A stretch of 64,000 nt of DNA from Rhizobium sp. TH2 (GTDB taxonomy: Bacteria; Pseudomonadota; Alphaproteobacteria; Rhizobiales; Rhizobiaceae). A program made the position numbers and the translations under genes. Below are positions 44,994 through 55,500 of this stretch, one piece after another. How positions within the stretch are numbered: position 1 is the stretch's first letter; each line of letters opens with the position of its first letter. The DNA lies in NCBI RefSeq assembly GCF_024707525.1, contig NZ_CP062231.1, positions 3,162,001 to 3,226,000 on the forward strand, in the 5' to 3' direction. The notes beneath the pieces were generated by a model, which was given only the letters and a program-made list of their open reading frames with translations, made no database searches and was not told the DNA's origin.

Positions 44994-45076
44994 ACTTGGC
45001 GCGATTACCTGAATCTGATTCAAAACATGAAGTCGCCTGAATCTGTTTTTCAGCAGTTGCCGCAAACCACCGCCGA

Positions 45077-45580
45077 TCACCGCCGCTGGATGCCGATCAC
45101 CTTGCCGATATGCTTGGTCCGCGGCAGCGTGCGGTGGTAGCGCAGCATGGTCTGGATATCACCTGTGACTTGCTCGGAAAAGCGCACCACGCGCGGCGTA
45201 TCCCGCGCGGCAGTGAGGTCGACATGCAGCAGCAGGCTCTCCGACGTCGCCGAAAGCCAGCCGTCGGAGTGAAAGAGTTCCTGGTAGATATGCAGGCTCT
45301 TCGCATCGGCATCGAGCAGCCGGAAGCTGGCCCGCACCTCGGCGCCCGCCTTCAGTTCCCTGAGATAGGTCACATGCGCCTCGGCCGTCACCAGCGTCTT
45401 GTCCTCGGCCTGCCTATAGGCCTCGCCGAGCTTCAGGATGTCGATCGCCGTATCCGACGCGCGATCGAACAGAACGTTGTAATAGGCCATGTTGAGATGG
45501 TCGTTATAGTCGATCCATGCATCCTCGACCGTCATGAGTTGGCTGATGATGGGGGTATCGAAATGCACGGGGTCGGACAT
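45077..45580 (-). CDS. Thioesterase family protein (hotdog fold)
   Basis: 167 residues from the ATG at 45580; an upstream TTG is possible but has no better ribosome-binding site. Hotdog features are DAWIDYNDHLNMAYYNVLFDRASD (the 4HBT-type active-site Asp region), VTAEAHVTYLRELKAGAEVRASFRLLDADAKSLHIYQELFHSDG. Likely an acyl-CoA thioesterase; substrate unknown. Confidence 0.82.
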   Translation of the reverse strand: MSDPVHFDTPIISQLMTVEDAWIDYNDHLNMAYYNVLFDRASDTAIDILKLGEAYRQAEDKTLVTAEAHVTYLRELKAGAEVRASFRLLDADAKSLHIYQELFHSDGWLSATSESLLLHVDLTAARDTPRVVRFSEQVTGDIQTMLRYHRTLPRTKHIGKVIGIQRR

Positions 45581-45676
45581 CGCGGGATAGATTCTCCGGC
45601 TGGACAAGGTAGCCTATCTGGCACATTACTTCGCACGAATCCAAATACAAAGCGTTGAAAATTCAAGGCAGGAACA

Positions 45677-47089
45677 ATGGGTATTTCCGGAATCCGTCTG
45701 GGCGAGCGCAACGAGGAAGGGCTGAAATCGGCCACATCCGTCCTCAAGCAGATGTATGGCGAGCGTTTCCAGACCGGCCAGGCCATCCGCGCCCAGCACG
45801 CCCATACCACGACATGGGTGCCGCCCCAGCTTCCCGATGGCGTGCTGTTCGTGGAATCGAAGGACGATGTCCTGAGCGCAGTCCGCATCGCCAGCGAATA
45901 TCGCGTGCCCCTCATTCCCTTCGGCACCGGCTCCTCGCTCGAAGGCCAGGTCAATGCTCCCTCCGGCGGCTTCTCGCTGGATTTCTCGCGCATGAACCGG
46001 CTTTTGGAGGTCAATGTCGAGGATCTCGACTGCACCGTCGAGCCGGGCATCACCCGCGAGGAACTCAACGTACAGCTTCGCGACACCGGCCTGTTCTTCC
46101 CCATCGACCCCGGCGCCAATGCCTCGATCGGCGGCATGACGGCAACCCGCGCCTCCGGCACCAATGCCGTGCGCTACGGCACGATGAAGGACAATGTGCT
46201 GGCCGTCACGGCAGTCACATCGGATGGCGAGGAAATCCGCACCGCCCGCCGTGCCCGCAAATCATCCGCCGGCTACGACCTCACGCGTCTCTTCGTCGGC
46301 TCCGAAGGCTCTCTCGGTGTCCTCACATCGATCACGCTGAGACTTCAGGGCATCCCGGAGCAAATCGCCGGCGGCTATTGCAGCTTCCCGACGGTTCGTG
46401 AAGCCTGCGAGGCCGTGATCATGACCATCCAGCTCGGCATTCCCGTCGCCCGCATCGAACTGATGAACGCGCTGCAGGTGCGTGCCTGCAATGTCTATTC
46501 AGGCCTCTCGCTCCCCGAGGCACCGTCTCTGTTCCTCGAATTCCACGGCTCGCCGGCTTCGGTGAAGCTCCAGTCCGAAGCCTTCGGCGAGGTCGCCACC
46601 GAAAATGGCGCGAGCGGCTTCGTCTGGTCAACCAATCCCGAGGAGCGGGCGAGGATCTGGAAGGCTCGCCACGATGTTTACTGGTCGGCCAAGGCGCTGA
46701 GGCCCGGCGCCAATGCCATAGCCACCGATGTCTGCGTGCCGATTTCGCGGCTTGCCGAATGCGTCTCCGCCACCGAGGCCGATATCGATGCGCATGGACT
46801 GATAGCCCCGATCGTGGGACATGCCGGCGACGGCAATTTCCACGTCTCGCTGGTGATCGACGACCAAGATCCCGTCGAGGTCGCAGGCGCCGAAGCCTTC
46901 ATCGCCCGCCTCAACGCCCGGGCGCTCGAAATGGACGGCACCTGCACCGGCGAACACGGTATCGGCCAGGGCAAGCAGGAATTCCTCGAGGGCGAACTCG
47001 GCGGCTCGGTCGAGATCATGCGCCGTATCAAGCGCAGCCTCGACCCGCTCAACATCTTCAACCCCGGCAAGATCTTCGCGCTGGACTGA
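45677..47089 (+). CDS. dld: FAD-linked D-lactate/glycolate-type dehydrogenase
   Basis: 470 residues. FAD-binding PCMH domain: VPLIPFGTGSSLEGQVNAPSGGFSLDFSRMNR, GITREELN, DPGANASIGGMTATRASGTNAVRYG, SEGSLGV. C-terminal FAD-oxidase domain with GHAGDGNFH, the MDGTCTGEHGIGQGK block and IKRSLDPLNIFNPGKIF. This is the GlcD/Dld (D-lactate dehydrogenase cytochrome) family feeding electrons to the respiratory chain. The exact 2-hydroxy acid is not determined by sequence. Confidence 0.9.
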   Translation: MGISGIRLGERNEEGLKSATSVLKQMYGERFQTGQAIRAQHAHTTTWVPPQLPDGVLFVESKDDVLSAVRIASEYRVPLIPFGTGSSLEGQVNAPSGGFSLDFSRMNRLLEVNVEDLDCTVEPGITREELNVQLRDTGLFFPIDPGANASIGGMTATRASGTNAVRYGTMKDNVLAVTAVTSDGEEIRTARRARKSSAGYDLTRLFVGSEGSLGVLTSITLRLQGIPEQIAGGYCSFPTVREACEAVIMTIQLGIPVARIELMNALQVRACNVYSGLSLPEAPSLFLEFHGSPASVKLQSEAFGEVATENGASGFVWSTNPEERARIWKARHDVYWSAKALRPGANAIATDVCVPISRLAECVSATEADIDAHGLIAPIVGHAGDGNFHVSLVIDDQDPVEVAGAEAFIARLNARALEMDGTCTGEHGIGQGKQEFLEGELGGSVEIMRRIKRSLDPLNIFNPGKIFALD

Positions 47090-47158
47090 GGCGCATTGGC
47101 GCTTGCGCCACGGGGGAAATCCCCTAAACCTAGCACGGACCTGTTTGGGAGTTGAATC

Positions 47159-50100
47159 GTGCTCGGGCGCATTTTCGTAGTCATTGGCGGGCTCATCGCG
47201 ATCGTTCTGTTCGCGGCCCTCCTTGCGCCCTTGTTCATCGACTGGACGGATTTCCGTCGTGATTTCGAACAGCAGGCAAGCCGCATCATCGGCAAGAAAG
47301 TCGTCGTCCATGGCGATGTCGATGCCCGCCTCCTGCCCTTCCCCTCGGTCACCATGAACGATGTCCGTGTCGGCGAGGATTCGAGCGGCGAGGCGCTCGT
47401 CACCGCCGAGCGCTTCTCGATGGAATCCGAGCTCGCGCCCTATCTCTCGGGCGAGGCGCTGATCTACAACATGCGCATCGAGAACCCGAAAATCCGCCTC
47501 AAGCTCACGGGCGATGGCACCTTCGACTGGGTCAAGACCGGCACGCCGGAGATCCCCGCCTCCAATGTCGTGCTCGAACATGTCACGGTGGTGGACGGCG
47601 ACGTCCTGTTCATCGACGAGCAGACCGGCCGCAACCGTCACCTGACCGGCCTTGACATGGAGCTCTCGGCCAAGACCCTGGCCGGTCCGTGGAAAGTCGC
47701 CGGCAAAGGCGCGATCGACGGCCAGACCGGCAGTTTCGTGATCAACACATCGACGCCTGACAAGGGCAGGATCCCGCTCAAGGTCCGACTGTTGCCAGAC
47801 AATCCCTCGCTGGTGGCCGAGATGGAAGGCGTCATCGGGCTCACGGATTTCAGGCCGGAATACAAGGGCGTCTTCAACATCCGCGAGAAATTCCGCACCG
47901 AAACCAACGCCGAGAATGCCAACAATCCGGACCTGAAGTCGGCAGCACCCCGCATCGCGGGCGAATTCGAACTGCTCAACGACCGCCTGCGCATCCCCAA
48001 ATACGAATTCAAGATGGGCGACCCCGTCGACCCCTATATCGTCAACGGCGAGGCGACGATCGATGCCGGCCGCAAGCCTGAATTCCTGGTCAAGGCGGAA
48101 GGTCATCAGATCGATATGAGCCGCTTCGGCGGCAATAGTGAAGGCACAACCGATGCCACCGCGATCCCCCTCTCCGACCGCATCCGCGCCTTCCTGACAC
48201 TCGCCGCCGACATCCCGGTCCCTAACCTGCCCGGCAAGGCCAGCATCCGGCTGCCGGGGCTGGTGGCGGGCGACACGACCATCCGCGACATAAGGCTGGA
48301 AATGCAGCCGGCCGAGGATGGCTGGCAGATCGACGAGGCCGAAGCGCAACTGCCCGGCCGCACAACACTTTCGGCCAAGGGCAAGCTGACACTGATCGGC
48401 GGCCAATCCTTCGAAGGCGACCTCCTGCTTGCCTCCAACCAGCCGTCGGGCTTTGCCGAATGGGTCACCGGCTCGGTGCCTGATGCGATCCGCAAGCTCA
48501 AATCGGCCGGCTTCTCCGCCGATGTCAGCCTGACGCCGGAGCTTCAGCGTTTCGAAAAGCTTGAGATCGGCTTCGGTGCCGCCAAGCTCAAAGGCCGGCT
48601 GGAGCATGAATCGAAGGGCGACGAGACGCCGTCGCTGTCGCTCGATCTGGCAGGCAACGCCTTCGACCTCGACACGATGCTGGCGCTCGGCGGTCTGCTG
48701 ACGGGCGAAGCCAATACCGGCTCGCTGTTCGACCATCGCATCGCGGCCCGCCTGAAGGTCGACGAATTCCGCGCCTTCGCGCTGAACGCGACGGGTCTCG
48801 ACGCAACCTTCACTATTGCCAATGGCGCGCTCGGCGACGTCCGGGCCTCGGTCAAGGATTTCTACGGCACGGCACTCGATATCCAGGGCGGCGTCGCCGA
48901 TCTCACCGGTTCGCCGAAGGGCGGGGCAAAAATAGCGCTGAAGGCGACCGACCCCTCCACCTTCTTCCGCCTGCTCGCCGACCGGCTGCCCAAGCATCCC
49001 GCACTCGACCGCCTCGCGGCCAATGCGCAATATTACGAAGGCAGCGATTTCGCACTCGACCTCAAGCTCGGCCTCGGCGACTGGCCGGTCGAGGCCAAGC
49101 TCACCGGCATTGCCCATGGCAGCCGCTTCACCGCCAATCTCGCCAGCCAGACGCTCAACCTCGCCGATCCGCAAGGCCTGACCTTCGATGCCTCGATCGA
49201 GAACCCCGATGCCTGGGTCATGCTCGGCCAGGCGGGCTTTTCGACGATGCAGTTTGATGCCGACCAGGATGGCCTGCTCAGCCTGAAGGTCGAACAATCC
49301 GCGGATGCGGATCCCCAGATCGGGCTGAAATATTCCTCCGCCACCACCACGATCGAGGTCGATGGTTCCGCCCGCCTCGACGCCGCCAATTTCCTCGACG
49401 GATCCTATGCGATGACCATCGATAGCGGCGACATCGCACCTTACCTCATCATGACGGGCATATCGCTGCCGCAACTGGCCGATGGTCTCTCGCTCAATGC
49501 CAGCGCCAGCCTCTACGCCACGCCGGACGGCATCAGCATCGACGGCCTCAAGGGCAGTGCCGACAATAACACCTTCGCCGGCCTGCTCAGCCTCGACCGC
49601 AAGGCCACTGAAACCCGCTTCGGCGGCGAACTGACGCTGTCAATGATCGATTTCGGCTGGCTAGCCGAGGCGGTCTACGGGCCGATCACCGAACCGCTCA
49701 CCAGCCAGCTTTCCCGCATCGACGTGCCGAAGATCGCGGGCCTCCCCGTCAATGTCGATCTCTCGCTCGCCACGGGCGAATTCCATCTCGGCGCGCTCGG
49801 CGACATCAAGAATTTCAACGGCAAACTCAAGTCCGATCGCGGCAAGATCGAAGTGAGCGAGGCCACCGGCAAACTCGCCGACGGCAACTTTTCCGGCCAT
49901 GCGGAACTCGGCAATCTCGACGGCAATGCCTATCTGCGCACTCAGATGAAGTTGACAGGCGCGACGCTCGCCACCGCCTTCTGGCATTATGACAAGAAGC
50001 CGACCGCCTCCGCGCGCTCCAACCTCACCTTCGCGCTTGATACGACGGGCACCAGCGCGGTCAAGATGCTGGAAAGCGCCACCGGCTCGGGCACGCTCGG

Positions 50101-50836
50101 CCTCACCGACCTTGCCATCCGTGGCCTTGACGGCAAGGTCTTGCCAGCCTTCCTCAAGGCGGCGGACGCCGTGGATGGCGAACTCACCGAGGCGGCCGTG
50201 AAGCCCGCCATCGAGACAAGCCTTCTCAATGGCAGCACCAATATCGGCAAGCTGGACATCCCCTTCAACATCGCCGGCGGCAGGCTGCGCGCCGCCAATA
50301 TCGCCGGCAGCAATGCCGAGCTTGGTTTCGAGGGTGAAGCGGATATCGGCCTTCTCGACGGCGATATCGCAGCCAGCATCGGGCTCGTCTTCAAGCCGGG
50401 CGAAGACGCGCTTACCGGCGCCGATCCCTCGGTCCGGCTCGGCTGGGAGGGTCCGCTCGCAGCCCCGCATCGCACGGTGGATATCACCGCGCTCACCAGC
50501 TTTCTCTCGCTGCGCAAGTTCGAGCAGGAGCGCCGCCGGGTGGAAATCCTGCAGGCCAACATCGCCGAGAAGCAGCGCCTGCGCCGGGAAGCCTCGCTCT
50601 ACCGCTATCTCGACGCCGAGCGCCAACGGATCGAACAGAAGCGCATCGACGATGCGCGCCTTCTCGATCAGGCGCAGGAGGCGCTGAAAGCCAAGGCGCA
50701 GGCCGACGAAGAGGCCCGGCGCAAGGCCGAACTAGAGAAGCAGGAGAAGTTGGAGAAGCAGGAGAAACCTGCCGACGACAATACGAGCGACACAACACCG
50801 AGGCTCGATTTGTCGCCGGATGTGCTCAATCAGTAG
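47159..50836 (+). CDS. AsmA family protein
   Basis: 1225 residues, GTG start with GGGAG upstream. N-terminal membrane helix (IFVVIGGLIAIVLFAALLAPLFI), then the AsmA start DWTDFRRDFEQQASRIIGKKVVVHGDVDARLLPFPSVTMNDVRVGE. A very long beta-rich region follows, as in the bridge-like AsmA/TamB proteins that carry phospholipid between inner and outer membrane. The last 120 residues are a charged coiled coil (KFEQERRRVEILQANIAEKQRLRREASLYRYLDAERQRIEQKR) ending in a Lys/Glu-rich tail. Single gene, 69 bases after the dehydrogenase. Confidence 0.9.
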   Translation: MLGRIFVVIGGLIAIVLFAALLAPLFIDWTDFRRDFEQQASRIIGKKVVVHGDVDARLLPFPSVTMNDVRVGEDSSGEALVTAERFSMESELAPYLSGEALIYNMRIENPKIRLKLTGDGTFDWVKTGTPEIPASNVVLEHVTVVDGDVLFIDEQTGRNRHLTGLDMELSAKTLAGPWKVAGKGAIDGQTGSFVINTSTPDKGRIPLKVRLLPDNPSLVAEMEGVIGLTDFRPEYKGVFNIREKFRTETNAENANNPDLKSAAPRIAGEFELLNDRLRIPKYEFKMGDPVDPYIVNGEATIDAGRKPEFLVKAEGHQIDMSRFGGNSEGTTDATAIPLSDRIRAFLTLAADIPVPNLPGKASIRLPGLVAGDTTIRDIRLEMQPAEDGWQIDEAEAQLPGRTTLSAKGKLTLIGGQSFEGDLLLASNQPSGFAEWVTGSVPDAIRKLKSAGFSADVSLTPELQRFEKLEIGFGAAKLKGRLEHESKGDETPSLSLDLAGNAFDLDTMLALGGLLTGEANTGSLFDHRIAARLKVDEFRAFALNATGLDATFTIANGALGDVRASVKDFYGTALDIQGGVADLTGSPKGGAKIALKATDPSTFFRLLADRLPKHPALDRLAANAQYYEGSDFALDLKLGLGDWPVEAKLTGIAHGSRFTANLASQTLNLADPQGLTFDASIENPDAWVMLGQAGFSTMQFDADQDGLLSLKVEQSADADPQIGLKYSSATTTIEVDGSARLDAANFLDGSYAMTIDSGDIAPYLIMTGISLPQLADGLSLNASASLYATPDGISIDGLKGSADNNTFAGLLSLDRKATETRFGGELTLSMIDFGWLAEAVYGPITEPLTSQLSRIDVPKIAGLPVNVDLSLATGEFHLGALGDIKNFNGKLKSDRGKIEVSEATGKLADGNFSGHAELGNLDGNAYLRTQMKLTGATLATAFWHYDKKPTASARSNLTFALDTTGTSAVKMLESATGSGTLGLTDLAIRGLDGKVLPAFLKAADAVDGELTEAAVKPAIETSLLNGSTNIGKLDIPFNIAGGRLRAANIAGSNAELGFEGEADIGLLDGDIAASIGLVFKPGEDALTGADPSVRLGWEGPLAAPHRTVDITALTSFLSLRKFEQERRRVEILQANIAEKQRLRREASLYRYLDAERQRIEQKRIDDARLLDQAQEALKAKAQADEEARRKAELEKQEKLEKQEKPADDNTSDTTPRLDLSPDVLNQ

Positions 50837-50908
50837 AGGCTCGGCAATGTGCTCGGCAGAGCGATCTGTGGCAGATGTAACAACGGAAGAACCACAGATG
50901 CGTCAGAA

Positions 50909-51166
50909 TCACCTGCAGAGTTGACCCACTCGGGTGGGTGAACCACAAAACGGCACGCCTGTGGGCGGACAGACCAGAAGAGTCTCGCCCGGAGGACATG
51001 GCGAATCCGAATCGCTGGATTGCAGCGCTGAGATGATCAGCCTGACCTCTTTCATCTTGCTCAAGTCTCCAGCATAGGAATTCTTGCCCATAGAACTATC
51101 GAAAGTCGTGGTACGGACCGCGTCATTTGTCGCGCCTCGAAGCTCTGCGATTGAAACGCTTCTCAC
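50909..51166 (-). CDS. Small Cys-rich hypothetical protein
   Basis: 85 residues with a GTG start overlapping the TGA of the upstream membrane-protein gene by four bases. The C-terminal part holds four cysteines in C-x8-C-x7-C-x8-C order within a Pro/Gly/Thr-rich stretch (CPPGETLLVCPPTGVPFCG). No signal peptide and no known family. The overlap supports a real, coupled gene, but no homology can be stated. It could be a secreted or modified peptide; that is speculation. Confidence 0.45.
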   Translation of the reverse strand: MRSVSIAELRGATNDAVRTTTFDSSMGKNSYAGDLSKMKEVRLIISALQSSDSDSPCPPGETLLVCPPTGVPFCGSPTRVGQLCR

Positions 51167-52269
51167 CGCTCCAAAATGCGATTGACGCGGCGGCTGAGAT
51201 TTGCACGTCCACGCTCGATCGCGGTCTCGGTGACGCTCTCCATGAGCAGATCCGCAAAAGGATTGCCGGTTACCGTTCCGCGAATCTGAAATTGCTGATT
51301 TACAAGTGCATTAGCGATATTCTGGTGAAATAGTGCTCTTATTCCTTCGCCGATTTTGTAATTTCTATAACTGCCGCGCCAGTTATTTACCGCCTCATCG
51401 AAGACGCCACGGAGGTTACGAAGGGCTGAGGAGTTCAGATTAGAATAGGATTTCAATAAGGCGCGTTCGGCCGGATTAGAAATACCTGAAAATTGGCGGT
51501 TCATGAGGATGGCCTCCGACGCCAGCAACTGAGCTACGTGCCAATCCGCACTTTGCTGACGCTCCTCACCGATCCGAGTCCTATCGTTTTTCAGTAATAG
51601 CTGGAGATTTGTTACGGAATCGTGGGTATCAAAGAAATAAGACCTCGTTACGTCGTCCAGAGATTCCGACGCAGCGTCGAGAATCTCGTCTGACGTCGCG
51701 GCAATCGCAAGCTGCTCAGCACCTTCGGCGATTGCGCTCGCGTGCTCCCTCGCCTCGGCAAGCTGAAATGTTACCCAAGATCGGCCGGCGGGCGCGGAGG
51801 AAGTTAAGAATGTGAATGAAGAAAGAAAAGCGCAGACTATTGCAGCATAGTTTATGAATGGCTGAAGTGCGAGATAGATAGACGCTAGCTTCGCACTCAC
51901 TCTTACAGCGCTGATCCCGTAGGACCGCATGTATGATATGAATGTCATTATCGCCATGGCTATCAAGGCAACTAACCAAGGTGGTGGCAGATATGCCGAT
52001 ATGTGATCATGGGCCGACGCGCGATAGCCGTCGATCGCTTCGAGCGATCCAATAGATGCTCCGTTCCAGTAATAAATCGACAGAAAGATAATGGCCGATG
52101 AAAGTATACAACCAACAACTATGCAACTGAGAACCAATGCCCTGAACTTCGAGATTAATGTCTTCACAAAGACAAAATCGTACGGGTAGGTTTTGTCTAA
52201 ACGCCAAGCTATCAAAGCAAGCAAAATATAGCTGGCCGACAGGAGTGCTGTGAAGGCGTATATTGACAT
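51163..52269 (-). CDS. Membrane protein of unknown function
   Basis: 368 residues from the ATG at 52269 (AGGATAT upstream); a TTG eight codons earlier is less likely. Four membrane helices occupy residues 1-175 (IYAFTALLSASYILLALIAW; LVLSCIVVGCILSSAIIFLSIYYW; WLVALIAMAIMTFISYM; FINYAAIVCAFLSSFTFLTSS). The C-terminal 190 residues are soluble and helical (AREHASAIAEGAEQLAIAATSDEILDAASESLDDVTRSYFF). The DNA is visibly richer in A/T than its neighbours, suggesting acquisition by transfer. Forms a two-gene unit with the Cys-rich protein. Confidence 0.65.
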   Translation of the reverse strand: MSIYAFTALLSASYILLALIAWRLDKTYPYDFVFVKTLISKFRALVLSCIVVGCILSSAIIFLSIYYWNGASIGSLEAIDGYRASAHDHISAYLPPPWLVALIAMAIMTFISYMRSYGISAVRVSAKLASIYLALQPFINYAAIVCAFLSSFTFLTSSAPAGRSWVTFQLAEAREHASAIAEGAEQLAIAATSDEILDAASESLDDVTRSYFFDTHDSVTNLQLLLKNDRTRIGEERQQSADWHVAQLLASEAILMNRQFSGISNPAERALLKSYSNLNSSALRNLRGVFDEAVNNWRGSYRNYKIGEGIRALFHQNIANALVNQQFQIRGTVTGNPFADLLMESVTETAIERGRANLSRRVNRILER

Positions 52270-52358
52270 GCAACATATCCTACAAATAGACAACTTTAAC
52301 GTATATTAATCAATCTACACAATCAAGGTGGAAAAATATGCCCAGCGAGATTAAGTAT

Positions 52359-52583
52359 TTACGAAGCTTGCTCGTTGCGTGTGACAACTTCCCTCAACAC
52401 ATACACCCTCAGCGCCGATGACAGGTTATAACTGTCCGGCCGGCCGTCATCGACCTCAGCGATCAGCGATGCCAGCGATTTTCCGCGCCGGGCGGCAATG
52501 TCCTTGAGTGCAGTGAAGAAGTCCTCCTCCAGCGAGAAGCTCGTCCGATGGCCGTGGAGCGAGACGGAATATTTGCGCACCAT
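52359..52583 (-). CDS. Ribbon-helix-helix domain protein
   Basis: 74 residues. VRKYSVSLHGHRTSFSLEEDFFTALKDIAARRGKSLASLIAEVD fits the RHH_4 family common in rhizobia, with the N-terminal beta-strand and two helices. It begins 12 bases after the stop of the RND permease on the same strand, so it is probably the last gene of the efflux operon. Possible autoregulator. Confidence 0.8.
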   Translation of the reverse strand: MVRKYSVSLHGHRTSFSLEEDFFTALKDIAARRGKSLASLIAEVDDGRPDSYNLSSALRVYVLREVVTRNEQAS

Positions 52584-52595
52584 GGCCCGCGACCG

Positions 52596-55500
52596 CTACT
52601 GCGCGGCGGTCGGGATGAGCTCTTCCTCGAGGCTCATCCGGTTGCTGTTGGCGGCTTCCATCTCGCGTGTCAGCCGCTCTTCCTCATGGGCATGGGGCTT
52701 GGCGAAGCCTGCGAACATCTGGTAGGCGACGGGCGTGATGTAGAGTGTCACCAGCGTCGCCATGCCGAGGCCGCCGACGATCACCCAACCGAGCGCCACG
52801 CGGGCTTCGGCACCGGCACCGGCCGCAAGCGTCAGCGGCAGGCCGCCGAGAATGGTCGCGATCATCGTCATCATGACAGGACGCAGCCGAATGCGGCAGG
52901 CATTGCGGATCGCCTCGCGGACGCTCTGGCCTTCATCGCGCAATTGGTTGGCGAATTCGACGATCAGGATGCCGTTCTTGGCCATGATGCCGACCAGCAT
53001 GACCAGTCCGATCTGGCTGTAGATGTTGATCGTCTGCCCGGTCAGCATCAGTGCGAACACCGCGCAGGCAAGCCCCAGCGGCACCGTCGTCATGATGATA
53101 ACAGCCGAGACGAAACTTTCGAACTGCGCCGCCAGCACCAGGAAAATGATGACGATGGCGAAGCCGAACACGATCATCATGCCCGAGGAGTTCTGGTTGA
53201 GCGTGGCAGCCTCCGAAAGCGGCAGGACATTGACGCCCTCGGGCAGGATTTCGCGCGCCGTCTGCTGCGTAAACGCCAGCGCGTCGCCCAATCCCGTTCC
53301 CTCCTTCAGCGATGCCGTGATGCCGACGGAGCGCTGCTGGTTCTCGCGCGACAATTGCGGCGGGATCGACCGCTCCTTCAGCGTCGCGACCGCCGACATC
53401 GGCACGAAACGGCCGTCCCGCGTCTTGAGGAAGATGCTCTCGAGATCCTTCGGATCGTTGATCGGATTGTCCGACGAGACAAGCGTGATGTCGATGCGGC
53501 GGCCATCGACGAACACGTCGCCGATGCTGGTGCCGGCGAGCAGCGCCTGCATGGCCTGCGCCAGCCCCGTGATATCGACGCCGATATCGGCCGCCTTCTC
53601 CCGATCGATATCAACGGAGATCTGGGCCTGCGTCGGGTCGTTGTCGAGCCGCACAAGATCAAACCGGCCGCTGGCATTCAGCGCGTCGATCATCTTCTGC
53701 GCCTGCTCGTAGAGCACGTCGTAGTCGTTGCCGGTCAGCGCGAAGTTGAGGCCGGAGCCCGCGCCCCTGATACCGAGGCTGTTCGGCTGGATGATATTGG
53801 CCTGCAGCGCCGGTGCAACGCGCAGTGCCTTGCGTACATCCTCGGTGATCGCGATCTGGTCGCGCTCGCGCTTTTCCCACGGCGCCAGCGTCAGCACCAT
53901 GAAGCCCGAATTGGACGAGCCGCCCTGGCCGCTGATGGTGAAGACATTGAGCACCTCGCCGGACTTCACCAGCGGCTGCAACGCGTCCTCGACCTTGCGC
54001 AGTTGCGATTCGGTATAGGCGAGGCTCACACCCTGCTGGGCGCGGGCGCGCACGAGAATGGTCGAGCGATCCTCCTTCGGCGTCAGTTCCTGGCCGAGCG
54101 AGAAATACACCGCCACCGAGGCAAACAGCATCAGCACCGAAACGGCGACCACGATGCCCGGCACGGCAAGCACCGCGGCCAGCGTCTTCTCGTAGACCTT
54201 GGCGAAGATGTTGCCGAGGAAGCTCATGATGCCATGATGTTCCTCGACATCGTGCGCGCCCAGCATGCGCGACGCCAGCATCGGGCAGAGCGTCAGCGCC
54301 ACCACGCCCGAGAGCATCACCGCGATTGCCAGCGTGAAGCCGAATTCGCGGAACAGCCCGCCGGCCTCGCCGGGCAGGAAGGCGAGCGGCACGAAGACCG
54401 CCGCAAGCGTAATGGTCGTGGCAACGACAGCGAAGAACACTTGTGTCGTGCCGACCACGGCGGCCGCGCGCGCGCCCATGCCCTGGGCACGGTAGCGCAC
54501 GATATTCTCAAGCACCACGATCGCGTCGTCGACGACGAGGCCGGTCGCCAGCACGATGGCGAGCAGCGTCAGGATATTGACCGAGAAGCCGGCGAGATAG
54601 ATCGCCGCCAGCGTGCCCACCAGCGCCACTGGCATAGTGACGGTCGGGATCAACGTGGCGCGCAGATTGCGCAGGAAGAGGTAGATGACGCCGACGACGA
54701 TGACGACGGACAGCACCAGTGACAGCACCACTTCGTGGATCGCGCCGCGAATGAAGCTCGCGTCGTCGCTTGTCACCCGCATCTCCATGCCCTTGGGCAG
54801 GGTCTTGGAGAGCTCGTCCACGACCTTCCTTATGCCGTCGGAAATGTCGAGCGTGTTCGACTGCGCCTGGCGGATGATGCCGAGGCCGACGCCTGATATG
54901 CCGTTCGAGCGCATGGTCGACGTACCGTCCTCGGCGCCCAGCGTCACATTGGCAACGTCGCCGAGACGAACCTTGCCGTTGATGATGAGCGATTCGAACT
55001 CCTGCGGCGTCGTGATGTCGGAACTCGCACGCACCACGATATTGGTCGAACTGCTTTCGATCGTGCCCGCCGGCACGTCGAAGGCCGCGGTCGACAGCGC
55101 GGTGCGGATATCCGCCACCGTCATGCCGCGGCTGGCGAGCTTGGCCTGGTCGAGATCGATGCGGAAGCTCTTCTGCTTGTCGCCGAAATACTGCACGTCG
55201 GCGACGCCTTCGACCGAGGCGAGCCGGTTTTCGATCACGTCCTCGATATAGACGGTCAGGTCCTCGGCCTTCATGGTCGACGAGGTCACCGCGATGCGCA
55301 GCACCGGCTGGGAATCGGCATCCGCCTTGATCACGCGCGGCGCGATCGTGCCGTCGGGCAGGTCGTCGGTCACCCGCGCGAGCGCATCGCGCACGTCGGC
55401 GGCGGCCACCGCCAGATCGGTCGTGTCGGAGAATTCCAGCGTCACACGGCTGTTGCCGAAGGCCGAAACCGAGGATACCGATTTCAGGCCCGTCACGCGC

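Noticed and set aside
46628..49474. Very long open frame on the minus strand (948 codons) opposite dld and the AsmA gene
   Set aside because: It is the antisense shadow of two well-supported genes in high G+C DNA; its sequence is low in aromatic diversity, has no family features and no proper start region.
52548..54722. Open frame of 724 codons on the plus strand
   Set aside because: Antisense to the RND permease; rich in His, Arg, Asp and Gln as expected from complementary reading of membrane-protein codons.
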